From Oreocharis arfaki (Eukaryota; Chordata; Aves; Passeriformes; Paramythiidae), in the NCBI GenBank assembly GCA_013398015.1, contig VZRR01013707.1:62001-126000 (forward strand): a stretch of 64,000 nt of DNA, in the 5' to 3' direction. Below the pieces are notes generated by a model that made no database searches, had not been told where the DNA came from, and was given only the letters and a program-made list of their open reading frames with translations. The translations under genes and the position numbers were made by a program. Below are positions 25,098-37,975 of the stretch, one piece after another (within the stretch, counting starts at the first letter, position 1; each line of letters begins with the position of its first letter).

Positions 25098-26250
25098 CAG
25101 CCTTCAGGTGCAGATATTAGAAACAAAATGAAATTTATCAAATATAAAACACCTTAGAGCTCAGATAAATACTTCAATCCTACTTATCATGTACAGACTT
25201 GCTTAACAGCCACTTCAGGGCATCTTGGGCTTTGTTTCTTTGCCTAACACCGCTGTGGCACTATGCAGATATGTTATGTAGACTTAACTATTATCTGACA
25301 TTTTTATACATTCAATGAGACATTATTCTAAATACAAAAGGCAATTAAACTTCAAAGAAAATGATTTACAAGAGAGGAACAAATATGGTTAGCTAGATAT
25401 ATAGATTAGTAAAAGAAAGTTTATATCGCTTAGAAGCATGGGCTGTATGTAATATGGATGTTTGTTTTCTTTATGGCCTACATAAAGTTAAGTTTGGGTA
25501 TCTTAGCTAAGTATTTGCATATACTGACATTTTAGATTTTTTAAAGTGCTGGTATTATATAATAATTTCTTTTTATGTATTTTAAACTACATTACTATAC
25601 CACTGTTTCTTCTAGATTTGAAATACGGATTTTAGGTCTTGCATTTAAATTATTCTAAGAGCTAAGGAAGACATTATTGCAGTATTGCTTTAAGGATTTG
25701 CTTGCTAACAGAAGGCTGTAAGAGGCCAACATGCATTTGGTACAATTGTGAAATAGTTATGGAATGCATCTGTCTCAGCTATTAACCATATGAGATTGGT
25801 TCGGCAGAGATTGCTGAAAAGGAGCATATTGATTGCTTAGCTCTGCTGTCAAAGGAGTACAACGCACACTATTATAATGGATGCAGATTACAGTGATTGT
25901 TGTTGAACAAGAAACTTTTGAGAGGTTCTATTTATTTCAAATGCTTTAACAAAAGCAATTTGAATGAGCCAAAACACAGGTATTTTCCCTAAATTGCTTT
26001 CAGTGTTCCCGCTTTTAATAGATTTTATTTCAGAAAGTTCTGACGAGTGGGGTGGTGATGACTTCTGTACAGAATGGTAACTGTTTTTGTGTGATAAAGC
26101 CACAAACAATGTATTAAACTTGACTGACAATAAAATTCAGTATTTTTTCAATAACTGCTCCTTTACCATCCCACATCTCAACAAAATTATTTTGATAACA
26201 TCTTTAAAAATACGATTTTATTTAAGGTAGCACTAAACTGCATATTTTAA
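25098..26250. other. Non-coding stretch, candidate conserved element inside
   Basis: No gene or repeat recognised. 25640-25900 is complex, repeat-free AT-rich sequence of the style often seen in conserved non-coding elements, which I cannot test here. Confidence 0.4.
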
Positions 26251-26292
26251 TGTAATTAAAATGTAATTAAAATGTAATAAAAATGTAATATA
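26251..26292 (+). repeat. 11-bp AT-rich tandem repeat
   Basis: Units TGTAATTAAAA at 26251-26261 and 26262-26272, a variant TGTAATAAAAA at 26273-26283, and a partial TGTAATATA after it. A short degenerate array. Confidence 0.85.
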
Positions 26293-29200
26293 ATTAAATT
26301 GAAAATGTTAATGTAAAACTAACTATAACAGTCCCAACTTTTTATCAAGCTGTGGGAAAGGGACAGTTCTAAGTCAAACATTTGGGTTTGTACTTTGAAC
26401 ACTTCTAACTTACCAGAATATAATATGAAACATTATGTACCTCAGCCTCATTATGCTGGGGGTTAAGAACTGACAACTAGGTCCACATGAGTTTCCATTC
26501 CTATGCAGGAAAAAAAACTCAAAAAGGTATTTTTTTAGAATTAAAATGAAGAAACTATCAAGAAAAAATAGTATCTTTTCCATTGTATATTTTCCATGTC
26601 CACACAAGCAAAAATTTGCCTTTGTCTAAGAAGTGTTTGCTTGACTTGACATGCTTTCCTAAAAATCTTGATAAAAAATGAATTAACCAAGCTACTATGT
26701 TAAATTCTTTGCCTTCTCTAACCAGAGTTGTAGCAAAGGAAACAAGATAGGGTCCCACCAGAAACATCCTATGGATAGGAGCACCAAGAAAAAAGTACGT
26801 TTCACCAGTCCTTCTCCCTTTGCACTGGCAACCACAAAGAAGGAATGCTAATCTGGAGCGATAGCATAAGCAGGACAAGATAATGTTTGCTCCTAGAAAG
26901 AAACCAAAGAAAAATAGGAGAAATGCTGAGTAGATAAACATCTTTCCACAGTGGCTTTTTTACATTAATTCGCTAAGAACTGAAGTTGGATTATGGTTTT
27001 TTTTGGCACGATCTATCAGCCCTGTTGAATTCTGACACAGTACCAGTACTCCTTCAGTTTTCTGGAATATCCCTCATCACCCAATATTTACTTAAATATT
27101 TCACAGGTCCAGCAAGACTGAAGACTTCTAGCAATGAGTGGGCTAGGTCTGATGGTTTAAAAAATACACCTATTTTTTTTTTGTAGATTACAACTTTGTG
27201 TTTAGATTAATGATTGGTAAAAGAACAGACAGACCTTCTTATCTCACTTTCATTAGCTTCATACTCAACCTATTCATTTTTCACAAATACATGTTGATTA
27301 TATTTGACTTCTTTGTATCATTTTTTAAGATATAAATTTAAAATATATTCACAATGTGATTTTTGTATACTTAGATAGTGTACAACTTTGTACAAAATTT
27401 ATTTTACTTATAATCTGCTTTTTGAAGCTCATTGGCCTTAGATCAACAGACTGCCCTTCACTCTGCTTCTTTTATCTTCTTTTAAATACTCTGTATTTTG
27501 TACTCCCATACTTACTTGTTAGTTTTTAAGTCCTCTCTTCCATTTTCTCCCTATTGCTTTTCACTGACAATTGCTGTACTTTCTATTGCCACTGAGCTGC
27601 AAAGGACTTTTAGAAAAAGAGACCTCAGTAAGGAAATGCAGGTTTCTATCTATCAGAGAAATCCTTTTTCATATCCACTTTCACTCAAAATTTTCCACAT
27701 ACCATTTTGTTGGTATTCACAATTTTTTCTTAATTTTCTTCATGTGTTGGAAGCTTTTCTGAAGCACTAAATATACCTTCACCTGGTTGGGACAATCTTT
27801 ATTTTCCTCTTCTGACCATAATCATATAATACCACCATCATCATCATCAATGTCTAGGCTGCCACTAAGTTCCCTGAAGGGATTAGTCAATTTTTGCGCA
27901 TTAAGATACTGAAATGAACTTTAAAATATTTCACAGGAAAGTGCACTCGTATAGCATATCCTGTGAGGCTAGAAAGAACTTTTTTCTTGCTTGTCTCCTC
28001 TAAAAAAGAAACAAATCCATTTCATCATACCAGTTATGATAAAATGTGGGCCAAGGACCAGCTCTGAGTCTGCACAGAATACTGTGTATATTGTACTTAT
28101 TTTTAGTTGAATAGTATTCATTGAATACATTATTTAGAAAATGTTGCTGGTTTTCAATGAATAATTTATTCAGTTTTGTTGCTATGTTAGACCAGCTTTA
28201 ATTATAACCCAGAGTGCAGTGCTGAAGCAAAGGGAGATGAAAAAAGATAAGCCCAACTATTGCTAGGATATCTAGAGACTTAGGGCATTAAATGACATCT
28301 GTCTAAGCTGAAATCAAAATCCTGATATTTTCAACTTGCATATATTCTCTCTTGTCACTTTAAGCATTTTTGGTTTAGTCTCTTTCTTCTTTTTCCCCCT
28401 TTCTCCCTGCTTTCTGTCAATTTTTGTCTCCCAATTTTCCCTAAATGTCTATTCTGTCTTTCCTGCCTCTTTTGTATTTCACCACTCACCTACCCCTGTC
28501 AACAAGCCCTCATTTTTTATATAGGTTAGGGTAGTCCAGCAGACCTCTTGAGAGTAAATGGATCCTTCACAAAGCACTTCTAAATTTATTAATTTTTCTC
28601 TGCTGATTCAGCTCAGTGGAGTAAATCTACAGGAAAACATTTCTAGGAGACATTTTATTTCCTTGTGGGCTTCTGGTAAATGAAAACGGTTCTATGGCCA
28701 GTGTATTTTAATAGTTCCCATATGAAACCATCATCTGCTCTTGTCCATCATTTAACTCAGACTAGAAAAATGCCATAGTAAATTGACTGATTTAGACTGG
28801 CAACATCCACGAATGCAAATTCATAGAGGAGAGAAAGAAGTGCGAATCAATACAGATTCATGTGCCAATCTTTAGGCAAGCCGTAAAGACAGCTATTCTG
28901 AAGCAAGTAAGTATAGAAAACAGGACAGGCTGATTCCATCCACCTCAAGCAGTAATCTGTGTAACTCATGACATATTGGCATTTTGAAAATAGCTTAGAT
29001 AGTTGGTGCAATATTAGAAAGCATTAAAAATTACAAGAGAATAGGAATGCCTGTGAACCAGAAAAAGGTCTTGATTCATCAGAGTGCTCTTAAATGGACT
29101 TCTGGGCAATATCCTAATGCTCATGCAAGCCGTTCTGCTGCAGTCACCCAAAAAGGGAAAGCCGAAGAAAAGACCCTGGGGAACCAAGGATAGTGTTTTG

Positions 29201-29385
29201 AAAATACTCATATTTGAAAAATTTCTGCATATCTTGTTCTTGGACTCAATGGAACAGTATTTGTAAAGTGACATTCCTCTGTGCTGGAAACGTTTCATGC
29301 TGGATTGTTCTTATGCAGGAATAATATAGGAGAAGTCGAATGGAATGCCTACCTACCTCAGGTTCCTGGGCACTGTAAGAATGCA
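26293..29385. other. Non-coding stretch
   Basis: No gene, RNA or transposon recognised. A short CAT trinucleotide run lies at about 27834-27850. The minus-strand frame at 26558-26941 (127 codons) is hydrophobic and low in complexity, with no family resemblance, and is most likely chance. Confidence 0.45.
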
Positions 29386-29389
29386 AATA

Positions 29390-29425
<36 letters not shown>

Positions 29426-29431
29426 GTAATT
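29386..29431 (+). repeat. AAT trinucleotide microsatellite
   Basis: About fifteen AAT units with two AGT-type interruptions, one near each end. The uninterrupted core is about 29395-29424. Likely polymorphic in length. Confidence 0.95.
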
Positions 29432-32400
29432 ACATAAAAACTAGGCAGCCAAAAGGATGTTCTCTGGTAGTTCCAAGAGAAAAACATAGAGGCGGTTCTT
29501 CTGGAAACTTTGTCACTGGTTAGAACATTTAAATATAGTTGCATCTGGAACTTAACAAAGTAGCAGCAGTAGCACATGATTTGCCAATCTCTAAACATCT
29601 GCAATTTAATGCATTGGAAAGCAAAAGAACGAGGGTCACAGTCAGGTACCTGTTATATGTTCAAAGTCTGCCAATAATGTAGCATATGAAGGTGTGCCTT
29701 AAAGAAAAACTTGATTGATTCAAGTAAAACAGATGTTTAATTCTCCTTGTCTGATTAAACAGTTAATTGCAAGAGCAGTGAGCATAAAAAACATACACGT
29801 AGATATGAATATATACATATTGAGAGACACAGCACTTTTCTTGTACAACACTTATAAATAGATTTGAGAAACTCAAGATATATAAGAAACCCTCTCCAAC
29901 AGAAGGCTGTTTAACACTACAAATTCTGACTACCCCAAACCATAATATATATATTTTTCTAGAAAGCAATTTTTAAAAAATCCTCTGCATTTCTATTTCT
30001 TGTCCTGAAAACCTGACCTACTGATACAGCATATTGCTAGCATATCTCAATTTCTTCATCAACATTTGTTTGACGATAAATATAAGTACTAATGTTCTTG
30101 GAAGTCTTCACCTCACTTTAGAAAGTCCCCACAGAGATGGGGAAATTGGAACAGTTACACAGAAATTAAAATAAAAATTTATGAGTTTAGGCAGCTATTT
30201 TCCACATATCTTTCCTATTTCCTGACTCGTTGGCAAGGTTATCATATAAGCCGTGCTCTAGTAACTTTACAAAAATAAATCATAAAATGTTGCGTATTTT
30301 AATTATGACATCTGTTCTGCAGCAGATTATTGTATAGGTGAATAACAGCAGCATGGTTTGGTGTCACAACTGGATTTGTATCACAAATATAATCATCACT
30401 AATTTATTAATGGATTCCCTACAATAATTTGCTGATACTGCTTCTTTAAACCTAAAAACAAGACAAATGCTCTTGTCCGTCCAAGCATTATTCTATATAC
30501 GATCCGCATACTTTTTATAGTACATAATTGAAAAAGTAATCATGAGCTCCCCAACCCATGTCCCACAATTATATAAAAAGTTTTTCCTCTATTAAATTCT
30601 ATTATCTTTAAAATTATTAGCAATTTATCAGACTCTGCAATAAAGTAGAAAAAATACAGTACCTTGAACACTAGTTTTTTCAAAGATAAGCAAATGAAGC
30701 ATAAAGGCCTAAATATCAAGCATTCTTCAGCTGTACAGCTGTAGTTGAGAACACAAGATCGAAATAAACCTATATTAATAGATGTAATATGATTTCCTCA
30801 GGTAGGTTTTTGAATAATAGTTGAGTACCTGTATCATCTGTTAGGAAAACCGCAGTGCAGGCATGTAGCTTTTAAACAGAAAGCCAAAATCGCAGCTGAA
30901 GAGCAGGACAGAAAATGATAACAGTCCTTTTCTAGCTCCCTCACCAAATGGCTGTTGAATTTTATAGGTAGATTAAGTCATGGAAGATTAGGACAGAAGC
31001 TTTGCTACGAGCACCTACCAGGCAAGAGAAAGCAAAATACAGCACTCCATTTACAAAAATGTACTATATAAAACCAGAAAAGCTGATTGGGAAAGCAATC
31101 ATCTTTAAAATGTCTCTGAAGATTATAAATAAAACACTATAGTATTTTGTACTGGACCTCGGTGGTATGATGACAACCCATTAACTCAATCAGAATAACG
31201 ACAGGAGGGCCATCAGAATGATAAAGCCATTCTAATGAAATGCAGACAAAGATTAAAAAGAATTAAAAGTGACAAGTAAAATCCATTAAAGGACAGCCTT
31301 TAGCTACTGTAATCAAAGGATTATTACTTTTCTTGTCAATTAACCGCTGTGTGTCTATTTTTTCACGAAAGACCATGCCAAGTGTCAAAAAATCTTTATT
31401 AATACGAGGCCTTCATTTTTATTTATTTGGTTTGTGCAAGTACATTGAAAGGTCTCCAAATGAATCATGTACACAATTTTAGAAGCCATAACACACAATT
31501 AACTACAGCATTCTGTGCTATTATTGGCCTTAGAACTGAGTCTTACTGAAGGGAGAAAGCAATTACAAATGGAATCAATCGCAAGTGTATTAATCCATGC
31601 CTTTAACTTACCTAAAACATTAGAAACATACACATGCAGAAATACTCCATGTTTTTCATTCCTCGACATTATTTTACCTACACTTTCCCACAAAATTTCA
31701 CATTGCAGGACATTCCACCAATGTTGGATTCTGCAAGTTGCATAGGCGAATTAATTTTCTGTTCATTAACCTTGAAAATATTTAAGAGTAAAAAAAAAAA
31801 ATTAAGAAAAGTTTAAGAGGAAATTAAATTCTCGAATACAACAGAAAAATTTGCACTTTATTTTGGAAAAAAAAGTGTCATCCAGAAGTCAACACAGATT
31901 CCTTTGCATAAACATAGAAAATTTCATTACAGTCTTTTACAATTAATATTAGACAATTAATGCAATTAATAACACTAATAATGCTACCAGATGAGGCCAG
32001 AGAAGAGGTCACAGTAAAAATGCTTTCCTTCTTTTTTATGTATTTAAAATATGTGGCCATCATCTCCATTGTTTCCATTGTCTTTAGCAAATTGCCTCCA
32101 CGTTGTGCTGCTTCCAAGTTGCTCTAAGTACTTTCAGAACAGGAAAAAGTTGTGGTTCCATACCTAAACACCTATGTCCTTTTCTCAGACAGATTATGGA
32201 ATTTTTTAGTCATTTCTCCAGATTTTTTTCAGCACTACAAATTTAAGTAGATGAATGAATGTCCAAGTTGATTAATCTTCTACTAATTCTGCATTTCTGA
32301 AACAAGCAAAATAGTTTGCAATATTTTGTAGCGATTAAGAGAAAAAATTAAGACACCATAACATTTCAATTACATCCACTTCAATCTACCCTGATGAAAC

Positions 32401-35400
32401 AAGTAATCATGAACGAAACGTCACCCCAATCCACATCAGCACTCTCTAAAATGTCAGGGTACTTTGTTCTCCCAGTACTTATCAAAGAACACGAGTTTCT
32501 TGAGGGCTGATAGACTACATTCAGAATTATGCATAATCACATCAATTGCAAGACTGATAGTTGCTCCTGTGAGAGGCATCTGAAAAAGCAAATATTTTCA
32601 TTTGGTGCAAATTGGCTTACTAAAGGGAAGATAGCAATGGCATTTTCACCACACAAGGATTTTTTTTGGTCAAACAGCATTACCTAAGGAATACTACATT
32701 TTCCATGTTAAAAACTATGTTTCTGAGATCCAGTACAGTTAAGGAACTTAATCTTTTCTTACTAAATCTTATGAATATGTTTCAGATTCAGATGTATGCA
32801 GATTATCAGTGAGTCACAAAATTAAATTTTAGGTAAATAAATAGTTCAGATGTTTCATTTGTGCTGTATATTTGTAATTTAAAGAGCTATTGAAAGGAGA
32901 TGTGTATTGTGTTGAAACAGGTGATGGAATGCTGCTTCTTTACAGAGTATTTAAATGCAGGGTGGGAATTTGTCAGTTTAGAATTATAGGAAAAAATATC
33001 TGCACTATACTAGAAACAATAAATTTATTTTTGCTGAAATACTTAATAAAATATTTTCTGTGATATCATATGAACAACAAAAAAAGCTTTTTTTAATCCT
33101 TTTCATCTCCCAGCACGCAAAAAGGAAAAAAATCTGGCATTTCTATGAATTATTATTTTCCCCCACTTCACCTAAGAAGCAAAGGGAAAAAAAGAGTGAT
33201 ATAAATTCAAGTAAGATTCCAGAGGGAGTTCTGTCTTTTATTCTCACTTTAATCACATCATCTGTGTCTAATGCTGTCAGTAGGCAATGTTATATTTTTT
33301 CCTGTTTTCCTATGCATTATCTCCCAAATTATGCTTTCCTGGGTTGTTTGAAGTGTTCTGCTTGCTCTGTTCTTGGACTGGAGTTATTTTCTGTGGCTCA
33401 CTGATTTCGCCATATAATGCCATGACCTTTGGAGAGCTTTTTCTCCCTCTTTGAGTCTATTCTCACAGGTCCTTTAGAGATGTCTGTTCATAGTCTTTTC
33501 AGGCTTCCTAGAGGAGCTTGTTCGTCAGCATTCAAATCTCTGGAGACAAACAGAGTCAGCACAGTCCTGGTAAGAAACACATCTCTTAGCTGTGTGATAT
33601 GTTTCACAGACAAATACTACAGAGAGTTTTCCCTAAACTACACAGAGCAAGTAGATAGGACAGTATCAAAGATGTGTGTTCCAGTAGCTTCTGGAGATAC
33701 TTTTGTAGAATGAAACACTTTGTAGCTTCTCTTTCTCATATCTAGGTATGTCAACTTTCCCTAGCATGTCACACTTCCTTTCAAAACAATGGCAAGGATA
33801 AGTGTTCTCTGACAGTTATAAAATGATGTGTAATAGTACTAAAGTGTGGGATATAATGTGAGAATGTGAATAACATGGATATGAATAAAGTCTAGCTATG
33901 CCTAGTTGCTGCAAAATATTGACATTTTTTTCCAATTTGTAGGGCCAGCCTCGCTACCAGTTTTGAAGTTATTCATATCGGAACATTTTGCACTGCTCCA
34001 TCTGCAATTTCTTATTCCTAATCCTAAAAGAAACTGAATAGCATATGGACGAGAGAAACACCTAAGAAATGAGGACAAAGAGGATTTATAGTTCCAGTCT
34101 TCCAGTGATGGAAGTTACTTGGTCTTTTGCCGCAATTGCAATGGCAGTAAGATCAGATCATAGCTGTGAATTATTTTCTATGAAGCCTGAAGAATTGGAA
34201 ATGCCTTCAAATGGCACTAGTAAGGGTTCAGCCTAACAAAGAGCACAATTTGATTCCTTTTTTTTTTTCCTGTATTTTATTTCCTGGAATTCTCTTAATA
34301 ACCATCACCTAATATGGATGGATGGATTTGCTGACCTTCATCACATCAGTTTTCATGCACCAAAACATACTCTATTATTTTAATATAGAGTTGCATGACA
34401 TTTTTTGCCCTACCAGAAATCTGACTAATGTCAGTGACAGATCTTTTTGTATTTATTGTGCCAGATGGTTTTTTTTTGACAGACAATTTGCTCCTTGTCT
34501 TTGTTTCACCTCAGCAGCATTAAAGTTTCTATTTGTACAGGGGCTTTCACAGTTTATGTTTTTTCTTACTTACTAAGTTTGTGTGCCATTTTGTAAGTCA
34601 GATGCTTACTCAATCCTAACTGAACTCTTTGAGAAACCTGCTCTCTTAAGGACGTATTCAAGCCAATGCAACACAAAATTTCTTCAGACACTACCACATT
34701 ATATTTGCTGGGTGGTCTTTCTTTGTGTAGTTCAACACATTTTCCCTTTCTCTGGCAGAAAAAAAAAATTAGGACATGCAATAACAGAGGAAAAAAGCTC
34801 GATATATAAACTGCTGATGGTTTATAAATATAATGAAAGGTTTAAACTTACACTGAAAATCTGTATCTATAATTATTTATCCATTCATCATTGTCTACTC
34901 AAATTGCCCTTCTTTGGCACTTCAAACATATCTTTAATACAAAGACAAACATTCTTATTCTAATCAGCAAGGCAATCTACCGAACAATCCACATGTAAAG
35001 TGCTGAAGGGTGTTAATCTCTAACAGCAATCAGATTGTTCCTGGTCTATATGCACACTTATGCAAGAAGTGTTTGGGGTTATAAAGCTGAACTTCTGTGA
35101 AAGGGACTTGCTCTTACTTTCAGCCACCTGCTGTTCGGAAAGGAGTTGGGGACACCCGTAGCAATCAGGCTGTTGGGTGATTTCCTCACACGAAACAATT
35201 TTGCTGAATGCTGCAGAATCTGTTTCCTTCTAAGCCATGAGGACCCTGCAGGAAGCAGTCCTTCACCCAGATGAAACTGTTGGTTGGTGACTGGACTGTG
35301 AGGATGTCAGAATGAGATCCTTTACTTGGAGCGTTTTTACTACCTTCTGCCAAATCACGTGACAGTGCTATTTGTCATCCACCTCTCAGAATCTTTTTTG

Positions 35401-37559
35401 AACTGTCATATTTTTTATACAGGAGGTGAGAAATTAAACTTCTACCTGTCTTTCACGAATTTAAATGTTCAATTTTGCTTGAGAAGATATTCTTTCCTGC
35501 TGTTTCACTGCAACTCAAAGTGAAACAGGTGTCCAAGGTCCACGCACAGCTGACACAGAAGCAAGTATCTTTAAAGGCTTTGGATCCATTAAATATCTAG
35601 CTAGGCGGCTGAAGTATGCCCATAATGTTTACAAATGTTTTAATCTTCATATTGAACAGTAAAAATTGTGAATGAGGACAGTCCCAACTCTTCTAAAAGA
35701 AACTGAAGTGTGATCTGCAATTCCTTCCTTTTCTATTCTTTAATTTTAATATTCCTACTGTGCTTGCGACCTCCCATGATATACCAAGAACACACTGCAA
35801 GACAATGTTGAAATGCAGACACCATATCCCAAACACAAGACAGAAATTAACACAGATACAGGCAATAAGAGCTATTTTGGGTTGTCCTGCCAGTCAGAAA
35901 TACTGTCTGTCTAAAAGTCTCAATTCAGCACGTTTTATTTCATCACACAACTGCACAGAGAAAAATATTTCTGTACATTCAAGTTCCTTGCTGAACTATA
36001 CAGTGCAACAGCCTGTTGAGGCTGAGATGACTGAGGTCGCAAACACAGTAATGTGTTCATCATATATGGTCCATAACAACCCATGACAGATGAACCTTTT
36101 AAGCATATTGTTTGGGGTTGTGATTTGTCTCCCTTACAATGCAATTTTTCGGAAAGATGGGTCATCCTCAAGCAAATGAAACACTTTGCACTCCATTTCA
36201 CTTCTTTCATGCATTATTAAAGGCCGACATATCTTTATCCATACATTTTGTGTAATCCAGCCATTTCTTATGTTCCTTTCCATAAAACACACTTGTGCTG
36301 TTGCCACCATCATAATCCCATAAACTATGATACCGATGAAAGGGTCAGCACATAACAGGCAATGAGGATAAGCTTCATGTTCAGCAAGATGCATGATTTT
36401 TCTGACCTAATATTACTCTACAAAAGTGTAGATCAGGCTTAACAAAAAACACTCACTTGGGTGCTAAAACTGGTTTTTAATATGATTAGTAAGAAGACTG
36501 TCTTGAGTGCTCTCTCACCATTAAATATAGTCATGGCAGGAGAGATGCCTAAAGAAAACTTTTAGATGCCTAAAGCCAGATTACATAAATCCTCCCCTAC
36601 ATTCATGCATGAACATCTGAAGACACGTACTTTGTGCTGGAAGAACTTTCACCTCACATTTGAAAGTTATCAATAAAATTATGTTGCCTAAGACTTTCTC
36701 ATGGCCCATGAATTATATTAGGCATACTGATCAGTCAACTTATTGGAAAGATTTGAATTTTAAGCTGGCAGAAATCGTATTCATATTATTCCAACTCCAA
36801 TTTGCTGGCCTTCCACTGGCAATTTTTCTACTCAACTTGACCATGGTTACTAAACTGTGTGTCTCTGGGCTTTCTGATAATGATTTTAACAACTTTTGAA
36901 ACACTGAATATTTTCTGGCCTGGATAGCCACTATAGCGTGCGAACACTCCAACATTGACTTTTACATCTCGTCTTGCATTTTTTAAGTTGTGCACATAGG
37001 ATTGCTGCCAATTTCCCAGAATGCACAAACCCCAAATATTCTTGCTGGATATCTGATATCAAGTCTAATTTCAGAATAAGGAGGTTACTTTTCTCAGCTC
37101 CCATCAGACTCAGTGGTATAATACAGAAGAGACAGGTGACAAGAAATAACAAAAGGTTCAGCAATGGCCTGTCAAATGCCAATCACATCAGCAATTTTGG
37201 ACCACGCTTCCAAAGAGACTCTGGAGCTAAATGCATCAAGAGCATATTTTTGACTAACATAATGTTGCCTTATTGTTTTGTTGACAGGAAAAGTTTCTGG
37301 CAGCTCTTTGGCATAAAAAGTTTTGCTCCTTATGTCTCTCTTAAGATTCACTTGCAGCAGTTCCTCCTTCTCTGTGGTTCATAGCTAGCCAAGGTAAAAT
37401 TGGTGACTAGGATTTATTTGCAGAGGAAGGAAAGGCAGCATACTGTTTTATACCAAAGTAAACTTCAAATTAAACCGCATTATAAAGCTCATACCTTTGC
37501 AGATGGTCATATAAATGTTTAGCCGAAAAAGACGTGAGTGGGAAGGAAGTTGGTCGCTA
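29432..37559. other. Long AT-rich non-coding stretch
   Basis: About 8 kb without a recognised gene or transposon. 31200-31800 is repeat-free sequence with many homeodomain-type TAAT/ATTA cores and a TCF-like ATCAAAGG at 31312-31319, a candidate regulatory element only. Minus-strand frames at 31878-32117, 36134-36394 and 36931-37182 look mildly protein-like but match nothing I know. Confidence 0.4.
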
Positions 37560-37975
37560 TGGTTGTACCGAAAGGATTCACGTCGCTGGAGAGAGGGTAT
37601 TGGGGAAATCTCAGGGTGCTCATGGGCTGGGAGTTTTAGGGATCAGCAGCTGTGAGGGCTTTTCTGAAGGGGCAAAGCAGGACCCCACATCTTGGGCCTA
37701 TCCCATCCCCGGACAGGAGCAGGGCAGGGGGGACAGCCAGGGCAGCCCCAGCTCCAGGCACTGGGCACTGAGCTGGGAATGGGCAGAGCTGGAATGTGGG
37801 CTCCCAGGCAGCCCAGGGCAGAGCTGTGAGGAACGGGAGCCCAGAGATGCAGTAGGGTGGCTCTGGCTGATCAGACTGATGTTTCTGGGGGTGAAGTGAG
37901 CCCCAGCAGGAGCTGGGTGGGAACATCAGGCCTCTTGATGCCCTCCACCCTGGGACAGGATGGACCAACTGAAAA
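37560..37975. other. GC-rich, CpG-poor patch of unknown nature
   Basis: A sharp rise in GC inside an AT-rich desert, strongest at about 37670-37940, with repeated CAGGGCAG/GGGCAG-like motifs and runs of G on the plus strand. CpG is scarce in the core, so it is not a CpG-island promoter. It causes long open frames on both strands (121 codons plus, 110 codons minus) that look like G/P/S/W-rich filler and not like a protein family. It could be an unrecognised interspersed repeat (for example an LTR or internal ERV piece) or a GC-rich minisatellite remnant. I cannot decide from sequence alone. Confidence 0.45.

Noticed and set aside
26558..26941. 127-codon hydrophobic minus frame, considered as a membrane protein
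   Set aside because: The hydrophobicity follows from A/T-rich codons; no family pattern, promoter or splice context.
37534..37968. Frames of 121 (plus) and 110 (minus) codons
   Set aside because: Both strands are open over the same GC-rich patch, and the translations are rich in G, P, S and W with no domain.
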